In this document: in pieces, positions 35,689 to 45,282 of the stretch | How the letters are laid out: each line of letters opens with the position of its first letter | How positions within the stretch are numbered: position 1 is the stretch's first letter | NCBI GenBank assembly: GCA_964589175.1 | Contig: CAZPRY010000009.1 | Coordinates: forward strand, 44,690-108,689 | DNA length: 64,000 bases | Reading direction: 5' to 3' | DNA from: CAZPRY01 sp964589175 | Lineage (GTDB): Bacteria > Fidelibacterota > UBA2242 | Notes under the pieces: generated by a model | Told to the model about the DNA's origin: nothing | What the model saw: the letters and a program-made list of their open reading frames with translations, nothing else | Database searches by the model: none | Translations under genes and position numbers: made by a program

Positions 35689-37206
35689 TCAGAGTTTGAT
35701 ATCCAGACCGACAGCTACTCCCCAGTTGGCTTTCCGATAGGTTTCGATGGTCGGAATTGCATTTCCACCCAGCATGTGTGTCGAGCTCTTTTCATCAGCC
35801 TGATAGAATGTATTTAAAGCGCCGACATTCAGCATCATTTTCGGAGCGATTTTGTAGGCTGCCCCTAAACCGATCGTGCTGGATTTCAGGCTGTAGCTCA
35901 GATCGGTTTGATATTCGGGCGTTGCGCCGCCATTACCATAGGAATAACCACCACTGACCAGCAGTTTTTCGTTCAAGGCGTATTCCAGTGCCAAACCTAC
36001 TTCGTAGCCGTTGTCAACCAATTCTTCTCTACCGGCCCAATCGACATCCTTATTGAAATAATAGTTCAGGTCCACTTCGGCGCGCAGAGCGCAAAGCACC
36101 TGATAGCCGACTCCCAGAGCAAACATAGCCGGGATGTCGGCCCGCGTCTTGGCGCCGTCCGGGAACATGCCGCTGCCGTCAACCTCGGTTTCGTTCTCAA
36201 GTTCCAGAGTCGTCTTGGCTTCATAACGCATCGCCACTTCCAGGCCTTCCATCGGCGTAAGAAAAACGCTGACGACCGGGGTGATCCCACTGGCTTTCTG
36301 GGCCGCGTCGACTTCAACATCGCCCAACTGAGCCGCAGTGCCCGTCATCTGGGCTGAAACCATGGTATAAGCGCCCTGAACTTGATTGATCGTTAAACCG
36401 GTCGATGGGACACCAAACTGAGTTAAACCGCCCTCCAACTGGGCAACCTGGGCGGCTGACAGATAACCCGCGCTTTGCGCCTGGGCGAGGGTAATACCAC
36501 CCGCACCGGCCGCAACCAGGGGGGCCAGACTGGAAGCCGCTCCGGTTGCCGAAGCTGCCACGCCAGTAAAATAAGTATCCGCCCGCATCCAGTTGCCACC
36601 GACGTTGATCTCGATATCTCTCAGGTGTCCGACGTAGGAATTGGAAGCCATCACATAGCGGCCGCCAAGGGCTACGGAAAGCATATCCATAACTTTATAG
36701 GAAACGCCAACCTGACCACCGTAATAAACGGACGAACCTTCAAAGGCCGCATCCAGGCGATAATCAGTACCCAGACTCGCCTTCAAATCGGAAACCGGCA
36801 GTTCGAAAGAGGGCAAACCCTTTTCAAAATTGGCGCTGCCGCCGCCGCCGATCGGTTGGAAGCCAACCGAAATGGCCAGTTTTTCCTTTTTCCAGACAGC
36901 ATAAACATTCGGGAAAAGCGGCGCGCTGACCGATCCCTCAAAGGTCGCCTTATTTAAATAGGGGAAGTTGTTCTCGACTTCCCGGGTTTGAAAAATCGAT
37001 TGGTTGCTCAACCCGATATGAATGCCGTCGCAGAGACTGGTCAAGCCGGCCGGATTGAAATAAGCCGCATCAACATCCGTTGAGGCATTGCGGTTTAAAG
37101 TTCGCATGTAAGCAGCACTTTGGTTGGTATTCGTCACGATGCCTCCTGCAAAGACCACCGTAACAGCCAGAATACTGACGAATAGGGTTACGAGTACTTT
37201 CCTCAT
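35689..37206 (-). CDS. OmpP1/FadL-family outer membrane transporter
   Basis: Long-chain fatty acid or hydrophobic compound channel. After a signal peptide (MRKVLVTLFVSILAVTVVFA) the mature N-terminus carries the plug signature SAAYMRTLNRNASTDVDAAYFNPAGL. Length is 505 residues. An Ala/Gly/Gln-rich insert (about 215-290, ATGAASSLAPLVAAGAGG) looks like an extended extracellular loop and is unusual. ATG 37206 with AAGGAG upstream is preferred. The upstream 460 bp contain no gene. Confidence 0.88.
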   Translation of the reverse strand: MRKVLVTLFVSILAVTVVFAGGIVTNTNQSAAYMRTLNRNASTDVDAAYFNPAGLTSLCDGIHIGLSNQSIFQTREVENNFPYLNKATFEGSVSAPLFPNVYAVWKKEKLAISVGFQPIGGGGSANFEKGLPSFELPVSDLKASLGTDYRLDAAFEGSSVYYGGQVGVSYKVMDMLSVALGGRYVMASNSYVGHLRDIEINVGGNWMRADTYFTGVAASATGAASSLAPLVAAGAGGITLAQAQSAGYLSAAQVAQLEGGLTQFGVPSTGLTINQVQGAYTMVSAQMTGTAAQLGDVEVDAAQKASGITPVVSVFLTPMEGLEVAMRYEAKTTLELENETEVDGSGMFPDGAKTRADIPAMFALGVGYQVLCALRAEVDLNYYFNKDVDWAGREELVDNGYEVGLALEYALNEKLLVSGGYSYGNGGATPEYQTDLSYSLKSSTIGLGAAYKIAPKMMLNVGALNTFYQADEKSSTHMLGGNAIPTIETYRKANWGVAVGLDIKL

Positions 37207-37668
37207 GTTTTTTCTCCTTCTCTGATTGAAAGTCATGTTAGGTTTTTAAACGATTTTTTCTCGTTTTCTTCCTCTGAAAAAATCGTTCAATCTGTACAAT
37301 TTTGAGTTAATTAAAATAATCCCCACGTCGTTTACACAGACTAATATAGGAAAAAAATATACAAAAACGACAAAAAAAATATTTTGTCAATAAAAGTGTA
37401 TGAAACGTTTCAGCCTCCGTCTTGCGCGGATGAATACGAGACACCGGAACATATTGGGGATGTGGGTTGCCGTGACCGGGATTTTTTTAGTCCTCCCCCA
37501 CCTCAAGCGAATCAGAAGCATACTTATTCCATCTATGGAGACTAAAAATTGGTTTACGGACCTTTTTGCTTGATCAGGAGTTCGTTCCGGAGGATCATAA
37601 AACAGGTTGTCCCTGATAGGATTATTTCTTACATTTCGAAAGAATATGTGGTATTTGTAAGGAATGCA
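37207..37668. other. AT-rich intergenic stretch
   Basis: No gene supported. The part next to the FadL gene (37207-37390) is very AT-rich and probably holds its promoter and leader. The rest shows no convincing structure; minus-strand frames here lack starts and family similarity. Confidence 0.5.
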
Positions 37669-37920
37669 ATGAAGGCGACAATCACCTCCAAAGGTCAGGT
37701 GACCATCCCCAAACCGATCCGGGATCATCTGCATCTTAAGGAAAAGGATCGGATTGATTTCAAAATCAGCGATGAGGGCAAGGTGCTGCTCGAGAAACCC
37801 GCAAGCCAGATTGCAGATGCCGGCGGTATGCTGGCTGCCTATAAATTTTCCGGTAGCTTAACCCTAGATCAAATGAATGCGATCGTGCGAGAAGAAGTAG
37901 TAAAACGGAATAAGCCATGA
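37669..37920 (+). CDS. AbrB/SpoVT-fold antitoxin
   Basis: An 83-residue swapped-hairpin DNA-binding protein: ATITSKGQVTIPKPIRDHL is the AbrB signature, followed by KEKDRIDFKISDEGKVLLEK. The C-terminal part (GSLTLDQMNAIVREEVVKR) would wrap the toxin. ATG 37669 has TAAGGA upstream; in-frame codons further upstream lack support. It overlaps the toxin gene by 4 bp, and binding of its own promoter is expected. Confidence 0.9.
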   Translation: MKATITSKGQVTIPKPIRDHLHLKEKDRIDFKISDEGKVLLEKPASQIADAGGMLAAYKFSGSLTLDQMNAIVREEVVKRNKP

Positions 37921-38324
37921 TAGCCGTCGATACGAATGTATTAATCCGGTTCTTTATAAGAGATGATGAAGGACAATATATACTGGCTGAATCCCTGCTG
38001 CAAAAGACCGAAGATTCAGGGCGAAAAGTCTTCATCTCGAATATTGTATTGGTGGAATTGATCTGGGTTCTGATCGGCGGTTATAAGGTCACCAAAACAG
38101 ATCTAATACGAACGATATCGTTTCTGCTCTCTAATGATCTGTTTCAATTCAGCAACCGCAGTGTAATCCGTAAAGCGCTGGATAAATATCGATCCGGTAA
38201 AGCCGATTTCGCTGATTATATGATCGGTTGCGAAGGATTACAGCAAAAGGCCATCACTACTTATACTTTCGATAAGCGTTCCGGTCAGGATGAAGCCTTC
38301 ACCCTGTTGTCTAAGGCAGCATAA
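37917..38324 (+). CDS. vapC: VapC-like PIN-domain toxin
   Basis: A 135-residue ribonuclease of the PIN fold. The acidic metal-binding residues are in VDTNVLIRFF (Asp5), VLVELIWVL (Glu) and ADFADYMI (Asp), with a final TFDKR. VapC toxins cut tRNA or rRNA; the target is unknown. It is paired with the AbrB-type antitoxin through an ATGA overlap. Confidence 0.92.
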   Translation: MIAVDTNVLIRFFIRDDEGQYILAESLLQKTEDSGRKVFISNIVLVELIWVLIGGYKVTKTDLIRTISFLLSNDLFQFSNRSVIRKALDKYRSGKADFADYMIGCEGLQQKAITTYTFDKRSGQDEAFTLLSKAA

Positions 38325-38759
38325 ATCAACTAATCCATTTACACAGAAAAAAAGTCTCCAAATTACAGGCAAAACCAGTTTGGGCCGTTCACACGGATAA
38401 TGACCTCCCAGGGAAGCCCGGTTTCATCCCGATTTACGAAGATTTACATACAAAGAGAAGATTCAAATTCATCGGGACAACCGGGTTTCGAGTCGGGATG
38501 GGAAAGAATAAAACCAATTTGACCTGTTGGCACGGATTGAAAACTGGTTTACAACCCAAATATTTCGATAGCATTTTTATTTTTTATTTATTATTCTATC
38601 AATAGTTAAACATATAAGCGCGAAGCAGAACTAATTATTTTCGGATTTTTTGGGTGAAAGTTCATTATTCTCATGGATTGAATTTTGAGTCATTCCGGGT
38701 ATTGTACCCGGTGACCAGAGGCAAAATAAAAAGAACCATCCAAACCAGAGGAGGTCATT
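38325..38759. other. Intergenic stretch with an imperfect inverted repeat
   Basis: No gene supported. An imperfect inverted repeat is formed by CCCGGTTTCATCCCGAT (about 38418-38434) and ATCGGGACAACCGGG (about 38472-38486). The part before the HU-like gene is AT-rich and ends with a GGAGG box 5-9 bp before its ATG. Confidence 0.45.
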
Positions 38760-39140
38760 ATGCCAGTGCTTTACTCCGTCGTCGCAAGGAAGAATCCCAG
38801 TAATGCCGAAGCCCCCGCTAAGTACTACGCCCAGGCGAAGAGTTCAGGTAGCGTATCGATGCGCCAGATCGCCAAGCAGATTGCCGACATTTCCACGGTC
38901 AGCACGGTTGACACCATGGCTGTGCTGGAAGCCTTCCTGCAGGTCATTCCAAACCACATTGCCAACGGGAATATTATTCGTCTGGGAGAATTCGGAAGCT
39001 TCAACCTGACGCTCAAATCCGAGGGTTCAGACACAGCCGAGTCTGTCACGGCAGCCAATGTCAAGGGAACAACCTTGCATTTCCGACCCGGCAAGGAATT
39101 CCAGGCCGTCCTGAATAATATCACATTCAAAAAGGCTTAG
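38760..39140 (+). CDS. HU-related histone-like DNA-binding protein
   Basis: A 126-residue protein of the Bacteroidota HU-related group (TIGR01201 type). It starts with MPVLYSVVARKNP and has the HU core in MRQIAKQIADISTVSTVDT, LGEFGSFNLTL and a beta-arm region. The N-terminal 30 residues are specific to this group. It likely binds and bends DNA or helps nucleoid packing. GGAGG precedes the start. A short-period repeat array begins just after its stop codon. Confidence 0.88.
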   Translation: MPVLYSVVARKNPSNAEAPAKYYAQAKSSGSVSMRQIAKQIADISTVSTVDTMAVLEAFLQVIPNHIANGNIIRLGEFGSFNLTLKSEGSDTAESVTAANVKGTTLHFRPGKEFQAVLNNITFKKA

Positions 39141-39151
39141 GAACATCAAAC

Positions 39152-39264
39152 AAAAAGCTCGCGAGCTTTTGAAAAAAGCTGGCGGGCTTTCTGATAAAAG
39201 CTGGCGGGCTTTTGATCAATAGCTCGGGTGCTTTCCGGACAAAGCCCGGGAGCTTCATACCGCT
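39152..39264. repeat. Tandem array of 22-bp near-palindromes
   Basis: Five units start with AGCT or AGCC at 39156, 39177, 39199, 39221 and 39243 (spacings 21, 22, 22, 22). The first is the perfect palindrome AAAAGCTCGCGAGCTTTT; others read AAAAGCTGGCGGGCTTTT and drift. Each unit is a possible hairpin with an A-rich left and T-rich right side, so the group could act as a serial terminator for the HU-like gene or as a protein-binding array. Confidence 0.75.
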
Positions 39265-39451
39265 ATGACCAGGCGCATGATGATAATACGCTTCGGGCCA
39301 AGCCGCGGTATCGGGACAATGATGTCCGATTGAAATATCCTCCGAAGGAATCAAGGGAGGAATATGACCGCCTCACCCGGCGGGAAGGCAAAACCGTCAC
39401 TATCCGAATGAGCCGTACATTACCACCTGGTTAAAAAAACAAAATGGCAGA

Positions 39452-39583
39452 ATGATCGAAAAAAGTGACCTTAATCGTGTATTAGGGCAAGAGGACAGTG
39501 TAAAACCGGTTCATTATCAGGATGATTCTGACTATATTTATATGGCAACAAACAATACAGAAAACGGATTTCAACAAGGATAG
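39452..39583 (+). CDS. Possible small ORF before mod
   Basis: 43 codons from ATG 39452 (MIEKSDLNRVLGQED) to TAG at 39583, 4 bp before the mod start. The same frame is open upstream (PYITTWLKKQNGRM), and another frame before it (39228-39434) reads like coding sequence (YPPKESREEYDRLTRREGK). It may be the end of a decayed gene rather than a functional peptide. No family recognised. Confidence 0.25.
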   Translation: MIEKSDLNRVLGQEDSVKPVHYQDDSDYIYMATNNTENGFQQG

Positions 39584-39587
39584 GCTT

Positions 39588-41516
39588 ATGAATTTCAATA
39601 CAAAACTAGAAGAAATTCTCAAATCCGATCCCCGCTTTGTCGACAGGGACGGCGACCTGCTGAAAAGCGAGGTAATCGACAAAGCCTGGAAAATCGACCG
39701 GCAACTGATCGGGCTGCTGCTGGATAACGGGCAGATTAAAGCCAAGTTCTTCGATGAGATCAAAGGCCATTGGGTCTTCAACATCAATACGTTTATCGAC
39801 TATGTGCAGGACAAGAATTTCTACGCCAGTTCCTATACCAAATTCAGGAATAAAATTGGATTGACGATCGATGGCAAATTCCTGAAAGAGCGCGGCGAAG
39901 TGGCGCTGGTCTGGCCGTATAAAGACTGTGTGCTGGAAGGCGGACAGACAAAAGAGGAAGAAAAACGCAAGGAAATCTTCTTCAACGAAGTTTTGGCGCA
40001 GGACGAGATCGACCGCCTGCTGGACCCGAAAGTACTGACGAACTTCAAACGCTATACGATCAACGGCGAGGAAAAAGTCACAGAATTGAAACGGGACAAG
40101 GACGGCACCATCCGGGAAAACCTGATCATCAAGGGCAATAACCTGCTGGCGCTGCATTCGCTCAAGGAACAATTCCGCGGCAAGATCAAACTGATCTATA
40201 TCGATCCACCGTATAATACAGGCAGAGATGGTTTCAACTATAATGATAATTTTAATCGTTCTTCTTGGTTATCGTTTATTAAAAATAGACTCGAAGTATG
40301 TAATGATCTGTTGGCTTACAATGGCGCAATATTTATACAAATCTCTGATGTGGAACAGGCATATTTAAAAATTTTATGTGATGAAGTATTTAGAGAAGAA
40401 AACTTTGTACAGCAGATAATTTGGAAAAAAAGAAATGGTCCTCCTAATGATAAAATAATAGGATCTGTACATGAATATATTCTGGTTTACGCAAAAGATT
40501 ATTATCATGTTGATTTTAATTTAAGAGAACGAACAAAAGACCAGACAGATCGATATTCTAATCCTGATCATCACCCAAAGGGTCCATGGACTCCGGGAGA
40601 TTTGATGGCAAATGTAAAAGGTGGGAGATATGTAAAAAGTCTATATTATCCAATTGAAAATCCGAGAACTGGTGTCAAACATTATCCCTCCTCCAATGGA
40701 AACTGGAGATTCAATCAAAATGATATGCAAAAACTAATTAATACTAACGAAATATCTTTTGGTGAAAATGATCAGGGTAGACCAAAATTAAAACGATTTT
40801 TACGTGATGTTAAAAAAGGAGTTACATACAGCACTATTTGGGATAAAACTCCATTTAGTCATGTTGGTACAAAAGAAATTCAACAATTATTTAATAATTT
40901 TAATCTATTTGATACTCCTAAGCCTGAAGGGCTGATTAAGGAGATAATAGAATTTGGTTCATCTGAAAATGATTTTATTTTAGACTTTTTTGGGGGTTCT
41001 GGTACTACTGCTGCTGTATCTCATAAAATGAAACGTAAATGGATTATTGTTGAACAAATGGACTATATAGATCCTATTCTAGTAGAAAGGATAAAGAAAG
41101 TAATTGGTATTAAAATCAAGAAAGGTGATCGATTGATTGATGAATTGGATTTTGATCATGGAGGTATTTCAAAATTCGTCAAGTGGGCCGGTGGCGGTGA
41201 TTTTATCTATTGCGAGTTGATGAAATATAATGAGGCCTTTATCGAGCGTATCCGGGACGCGGTAGATACGAAGGGTCTTTTGATAATCTGGGAAGATATG
41301 AAAGCCAGGAGTTTTTTGAATTACAGTGTGGACATCCAGCGGATGGATGAGAATATCGCCGGATTCAGGGAATTATCCCTGGCGAAGCAGAAAGAGGTTC
41401 TGCTTGATATCCTCAATAAAAACCAGTTGTATGTAAACCTGTCGGAGATCGACGACCAGGATTTCAAAGTGTCCGATGAAGACAAGCAACTGAACAAACT
41501 TTTCTATAAAGGTTGA
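39588..41516 (+). CDS. mod: Type III restriction-modification methyltransferase (Mod)
   Basis: A beta-class adenine DNA methyltransferase of 642 residues. Catalytic motif IV is IDPPYNTG (near residue 205). The SAM-binding motif FGGSGTT is near 470, after the target-recognition region, giving the beta order. It forms a unit with res 3 bp downstream. The ATG at 39588 follows AAGGATAGG. Base composition is striking: 39588-40200 and 41160-41516 resemble the host, whereas the middle (DPPY motif, recognition domain and FGGSGTT) is strongly AT-rich, which points to replacement by recombination. Confidence 0.93.
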   Translation: MNFNTKLEEILKSDPRFVDRDGDLLKSEVIDKAWKIDRQLIGLLLDNGQIKAKFFDEIKGHWVFNINTFIDYVQDKNFYASSYTKFRNKIGLTIDGKFLKERGEVALVWPYKDCVLEGGQTKEEEKRKEIFFNEVLAQDEIDRLLDPKVLTNFKRYTINGEEKVTELKRDKDGTIRENLIIKGNNLLALHSLKEQFRGKIKLIYIDPPYNTGRDGFNYNDNFNRSSWLSFIKNRLEVCNDLLAYNGAIFIQISDVEQAYLKILCDEVFREENFVQQIIWKKRNGPPNDKIIGSVHEYILVYAKDYYHVDFNLRERTKDQTDRYSNPDHHPKGPWTPGDLMANVKGGRYVKSLYYPIENPRTGVKHYPSSNGNWRFNQNDMQKLINTNEISFGENDQGRPKLKRFLRDVKKGVTYSTIWDKTPFSHVGTKEIQQLFNNFNLFDTPKPEGLIKEIIEFGSSENDFILDFFGGSGTTAAVSHKMKRKWIIVEQMDYIDPILVERIKKVIGIKIKKGDRLIDELDFDHGGISKFVKWAGGGDFIYCELMKYNEAFIERIRDAVDTKGLLIIWEDMKARSFLNYSVDIQRMDENIAGFRELSLAKQKEVLLDILNKNQLYVNLSEIDDQDFKVSDEDKQLNKLFYKG

Positions 41517-41519
41517 TCT

Positions 41520-44147
41520 ATGGCGACGTTTCTATATGACCGCCTGTTAACGGAGTTCGGCAAGCGTTACATTCAGGAAATAGAGATTCCTAAACATTTG
41601 ATGGAGAATCTCAACCCGGAATTTGCCCTGCGCCCTTATCAGCGGGAGGCATTCCAGCGTTTCATTTGTTATTACGAAAAGGAATTCGATTTCAAACTGT
41701 CGCCGATCCACCTGCTCACCAATATGGCGACGGGCAGCGGCAAGACCCTGATTATGGCGGGGCTGATCCTATATCTGTATGAGAAGGGCTATCGTAATTT
41801 TCTCTTTTTTGTGCCTTCGACCAATATTATCGATAAGACAATCGATAACTTTTTGAACACTTCATCCCGTAAGTTTTTATTCAACCAGACCATTACTATC
41901 GATCATAAACGGGTAGAGATACATAGAGTGGATAATTTCGAAGCCGCTAATCCGGAGGCAATTAATATCTGTTTTACCACGATTCAGAAACTACACAGTG
42001 ATCTGTACACGGAGAAAGAGAATTCGCTGACCTTTGCGGATTTTAGGGATAAGCGGATTGTGCTGATCTCTGATGAAGCTCATCACAGTCAGGCGCTGAC
42101 CAGAAGAAGGAACCATAATCAGGCAGAAGCTGATTTTATACCCACCTGGGAAAATACGGTCGAGAAGCTGTTTAAAACCAATTCAAAGAACCTGCTGCTG
42201 GAATTCACGGCGACTATTGATTACTATGACCGGGATATTGTCCATAAATACGAGAATAAGATCCTCTATCGCTATGATTTGTCTGAATTCCGGCAGAACG
42301 GTTACTCCAAGGATGTGCATATCCTGAAAGCCAATATTGATAAAAGAGACCGGATATTACAGGCAATCATACTAAACCAGTACCGGCAAGATGTGGCGGG
42401 GAAACACGGGATATTCCTGAAACCGGTAATTCTATTCAAAGCCCAGCGCACCATCGCCCAATCACAGGAAAATGAACAGTACTTTCATGAGATCATCGTC
42501 AAACTAAAAGCAAATGATATTGCGAAGCTTCGGAAACGATTGTCCATTCCACTGATTCAGGATGTATTTAGGTTCTATAAGGATAGCGGTATCAGCGACA
42601 GTCAACTGGCCCATCGTCTGAAAAGCAGTTTCGCTCCCAAATACTGCCTGAATGTCAATGAGGAAAACCTGGATAAAAAGAGCATCCGGGCGCAGGACCG
42701 AAAGGAAGTCGTAGAACAAGAACTACTCCTGAACCGGCTGGAAGATAAGGACAACGATATTCGGGCGATTTTCGCAGTGCAGAAACTGAATGAAGGTTGG
42801 GACGTGCTGAATCTATTTGATATTGTCCGGTTGTATACTGAGCGGGATACTCGTCATAATAAACCGGGAAAGACGACCATTGCCGAAGCGCAACTAATTG
42901 GACGGGGAGCGCGGTATTTTCCTTTTCAGTTGGATAACACACAGGATAAGTACACTCGCAAATACGATAATTCCCTGACCCATGATTTACGGATCATAGA
43001 GCAGCTGCATTACCATAGCATCGATGACTCCAAGTATATTTCCGAATTACGGACGGTGCTGAAAGAAAAGGGCATTATCGATGATGATGAAATCGAGATG
43101 GACCTCTTTCTGAAAGAGAATTTCAAAAAGCATAAACTATATCAAAACGGACAAGTCTATAAAAACAAGAAAGTCTCTAAGTCTTACAGCCATGTTAAAT
43201 CTTTTGAGGATTTAGGGGTAAAGAAAAAGAATTTTGAATATGTAATTTTATCCGGCGGCGGTTCGGACACGGCAATATTTGAAGATACAGCCGAGGAAGC
43301 GCCTGCTAAAATAAGACGTCGCGATATTTCAGTGGGTACTGTTGAAACACATATTATCCGTAATGCGCTGTCTCGAAATCCTTATTTTACATTTGATAGT
43401 CTGTCAAAATGTTTTCCGAATTTGACATCCATATCTGAATTCATTACAAGCAAAGAGTATCTTGCGGGGCTTTCAATCACATTATCCGGTCCTGAGAGAG
43501 ATGTAAATGATCCGTTCAATTTTGTCAAATATCAGGTAATGGTGGAATTACTGGACAAGATTGAAAAGGAGATTAAAGCGAACATCACAGAATTTGCGGG
43601 TACGCCGAATTTTGAACCTTTCCCGATTCAGGCGGTGTTTGAGCCTAGAAAATTGAAACTGGACAAACACTCCGAACGTACTGACGGTGACGAAGCATTT
43701 CTTAAAGACAAAGACTGGTATGTAAATAATGCCAATTATGGGACTTCTGAAGAAAAAGCCTTCGTAAAAATGTTAGATCGGCAAATTGATGAATTGAAAA
43801 AGCATTATAAAGAGGTATTTCTAATTCGGAATGAAAGGCAGCTGAAAATATTCAATTTCAAAGACGGCCAGGGATTCGAGCCGGATTTTCTTTTGTATCT
43901 TATAAAAGAGAACGGAGATGAAATAACCTATCAGCTGTTTATTGAGCCCAAAGGAAAATATTTAAAGACCACGGACAAGTGGAAAGAGGATTTTCTAACA
44001 GAAATGAAGGAGAAATTCAAGGATAAACTCTTGACTTTCAACAAGCGTGAAAAGTACAAGATCATCGGCGTTCCCTTTTATAATTACGAAGATGAGAATG
44101 AGTTTAAGAAGAGTTTGTTTGAGGCGATTGGGATTGATCTAAGATAA
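41520..44147 (+). CDS. res: Type III restriction endonuclease (Res)
   Basis: An 875-residue helicase-nuclease that cleaves DNA after ATP-driven sliding with Mod. Walker A is MATGSGKT (near 70), the DEAD-type box is SDEAHH (near 185), helicase motif VI is QLIGRGARYFPF (near 465). The C-terminal nuclease PD-(D/E)xK core is GFEPDFLLY with IEPKGKY (near 785-820). All parts are intact, so the system looks functional. Confidence 0.95.
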   Translation: MATFLYDRLLTEFGKRYIQEIEIPKHLMENLNPEFALRPYQREAFQRFICYYEKEFDFKLSPIHLLTNMATGSGKTLIMAGLILYLYEKGYRNFLFFVPSTNIIDKTIDNFLNTSSRKFLFNQTITIDHKRVEIHRVDNFEAANPEAINICFTTIQKLHSDLYTEKENSLTFADFRDKRIVLISDEAHHSQALTRRRNHNQAEADFIPTWENTVEKLFKTNSKNLLLEFTATIDYYDRDIVHKYENKILYRYDLSEFRQNGYSKDVHILKANIDKRDRILQAIILNQYRQDVAGKHGIFLKPVILFKAQRTIAQSQENEQYFHEIIVKLKANDIAKLRKRLSIPLIQDVFRFYKDSGISDSQLAHRLKSSFAPKYCLNVNEENLDKKSIRAQDRKEVVEQELLLNRLEDKDNDIRAIFAVQKLNEGWDVLNLFDIVRLYTERDTRHNKPGKTTIAEAQLIGRGARYFPFQLDNTQDKYTRKYDNSLTHDLRIIEQLHYHSIDDSKYISELRTVLKEKGIIDDDEIEMDLFLKENFKKHKLYQNGQVYKNKKVSKSYSHVKSFEDLGVKKKNFEYVILSGGGSDTAIFEDTAEEAPAKIRRRDISVGTVETHIIRNALSRNPYFTFDSLSKCFPNLTSISEFITSKEYLAGLSITLSGPERDVNDPFNFVKYQVMVELLDKIEKEIKANITEFAGTPNFEPFPIQAVFEPRKLKLDKHSERTDGDEAFLKDKDWYVNNANYGTSEEKAFVKMLDRQIDELKKHYKEVFLIRNERQLKIFNFKDGQGFEPDFLLYLIKENGDEITYQLFIEPKGKYLKTTDKWKEDFLTEMKEKFKDKLLTFNKREKYKIIGVPFYNYEDENEFKKSLFEAIGIDLR

Positions 44148-44214
44148 GGAATATTGAAGTGAAATTATAGGTCTTTCCCAAGAAAAAAATGATTTAAAAA
44201 GAAGAGTCCGTGAG

Positions 44215-44412
44215 TTGGAAGATCTGTTAGCGACCGAAAAAGAGATAGAATTTAGAAAACCTTTCTATTATCGGAAAAATGATCCCGTTCCTTATTGTGC
44301 GAGATGTTGGGAAGTTGACAAGAAGTTGGTACATCTGGATGGGCCTTATTATGTTGAAAATATAGAAATGTATGATTGTAATAATTGTGATAACAACTTA
44401 ACATTAAATTGA
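44215..44412 (+). CDS. Zinc-ribbon protein, probably 5'-truncated
   Basis: The TTG 44215 start is arbitrary. The same frame is open from just after a TGA near 44158-44163 and encodes a coiled-coil start (EKNDLKRRVRELEDLL) with no ATG or GTG. The rest holds a Cys4 zinc ribbon, PYCARCWEVDKKLVHL and YDCNNCDNN. This layout, coiled coil plus RCW zinc ribbon, resembles small proteins often found near phage and defence genes. It may be a truncated gene or use a rare start. It lies 16 bp before the ATPase gene. Confidence 0.45.
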   Translation: MEDLLATEKEIEFRKPFYYRKNDPVPYCARCWEVDKKLVHLDGPYYVENIEMYDCNNCDNNLTLN

Positions 44413-44427
44413 ATTGTATGGTCAAAT

Positions 44428-45282
44428 ATGGGCTTCGATCATAAATATATAAGTCAGAAAAAATGGGCGATTGCTGACGAACCCGTTTTCCGCTGGCGAT
44501 TCCTGCAGAACATTCATTTCATCGAACCCATCGGTTTGGTGTTTCTGGCTGGGCTGATTGATAAACAGTTTGAATTTGCCGGGAGTGGAAGCATCACTTT
44601 CAATACCGAGGTCATTGGTTATTTAGAGCGGATTCATTTCCTGTCGTATTTGGAGAAGTCCTATAGAAACCGCCTGGAGATTATTCCCCAGCAACCAAAA
44701 CAGCGGCACTATCCCTTAGCGGATCGATTACTGGAATTCCAGAAGATTGAGTTTACGGATCGATATGATTGCGAGGAATGTATAGAACGGCTGGCGATAC
44801 TCTGCCAGGGAAGAATCGGGAATGCAGTATCATTCGCATACATCAACGACGTTTTTGCCGAATTGCTCAGTAATGTCGCGCGGCATTCAAAGACACTCTC
44901 ATTTTTCACCATAGCCCAGAAATATCCTAAAAATGAAGTATTGAAAATATCAATAGGTGACCTCGGTATTGGTATCCCCGAAAGTATCCGTGGCTATACT
45001 TCCCGGAACCTTCGCGATAATGACGCGATTATGATGGCTACCTTGCCCGATGTCTCGGCTGATGGTGGTGGAATGGGATTAACTACTCTTAAGAGTTATC
45101 TGCAAGATCCCGAGGATTACCTGTTTATTCTCTCCAATAGCGGTTGTGTTAAATTTACCAGGAATGTGAATATTTCTTATGCAAATTTTAAATCCAGCCT
45201 TTCGGGATCGTTTATCGAGATATGTTTTAAAATGGATTCTAAATATAGGTCGGAGATGACGGTAATCGATCAGCTTTTTTAA
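44428..45282 (+). CDS. GHKL-type ATPase (anti-sigma / sensor kinase-like)
   Basis: 284 residues. The C-terminal half is a histidine-kinase-type ATP-binding domain: N box FAELLSNVARHS (near 145), G1 box GDLGIGIPES (near 178), and GGGMGL (near 213). The N-terminal 100 residues match no sensor domain I know, and there is no phospho-accepting histidine domain or membrane helix. It is soluble and may act as an anti-sigma or serine-kinase-like switch. Its last 44 bp overlap, tail to tail, a STAS-like DUF4325 gene, the partner type expected for such ATPases. Confidence 0.75.
   Translation: MGFDHKYISQKKWAIADEPVFRWRFLQNIHFIEPIGLVFLAGLIDKQFEFAGSGSITFNTEVIGYLERIHFLSYLEKSYRNRLEIIPQQPKQRHYPLADRLLEFQKIEFTDRYDCEECIERLAILCQGRIGNAVSFAYINDVFAELLSNVARHSKTLSFFTIAQKYPKNEVLKISIGDLGIGIPESIRGYTSRNLRDNDAIMMATLPDVSADGGGMGLTTLKSYLQDPEDYLFILSNSGCVKFTRNVNISYANFKSSLSGSFIEICFKMDSKYRSEMTVIDQLF

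Noticed and set aside
39588..44147. Type I or BREX-like system
   Set aside because: Motif order in the methyltransferase, the two-gene layout and the DEAD-box plus PD-(D/E)xK Res protein fit type III; no specificity subunit, PglZ or BrxC-type genes are present.
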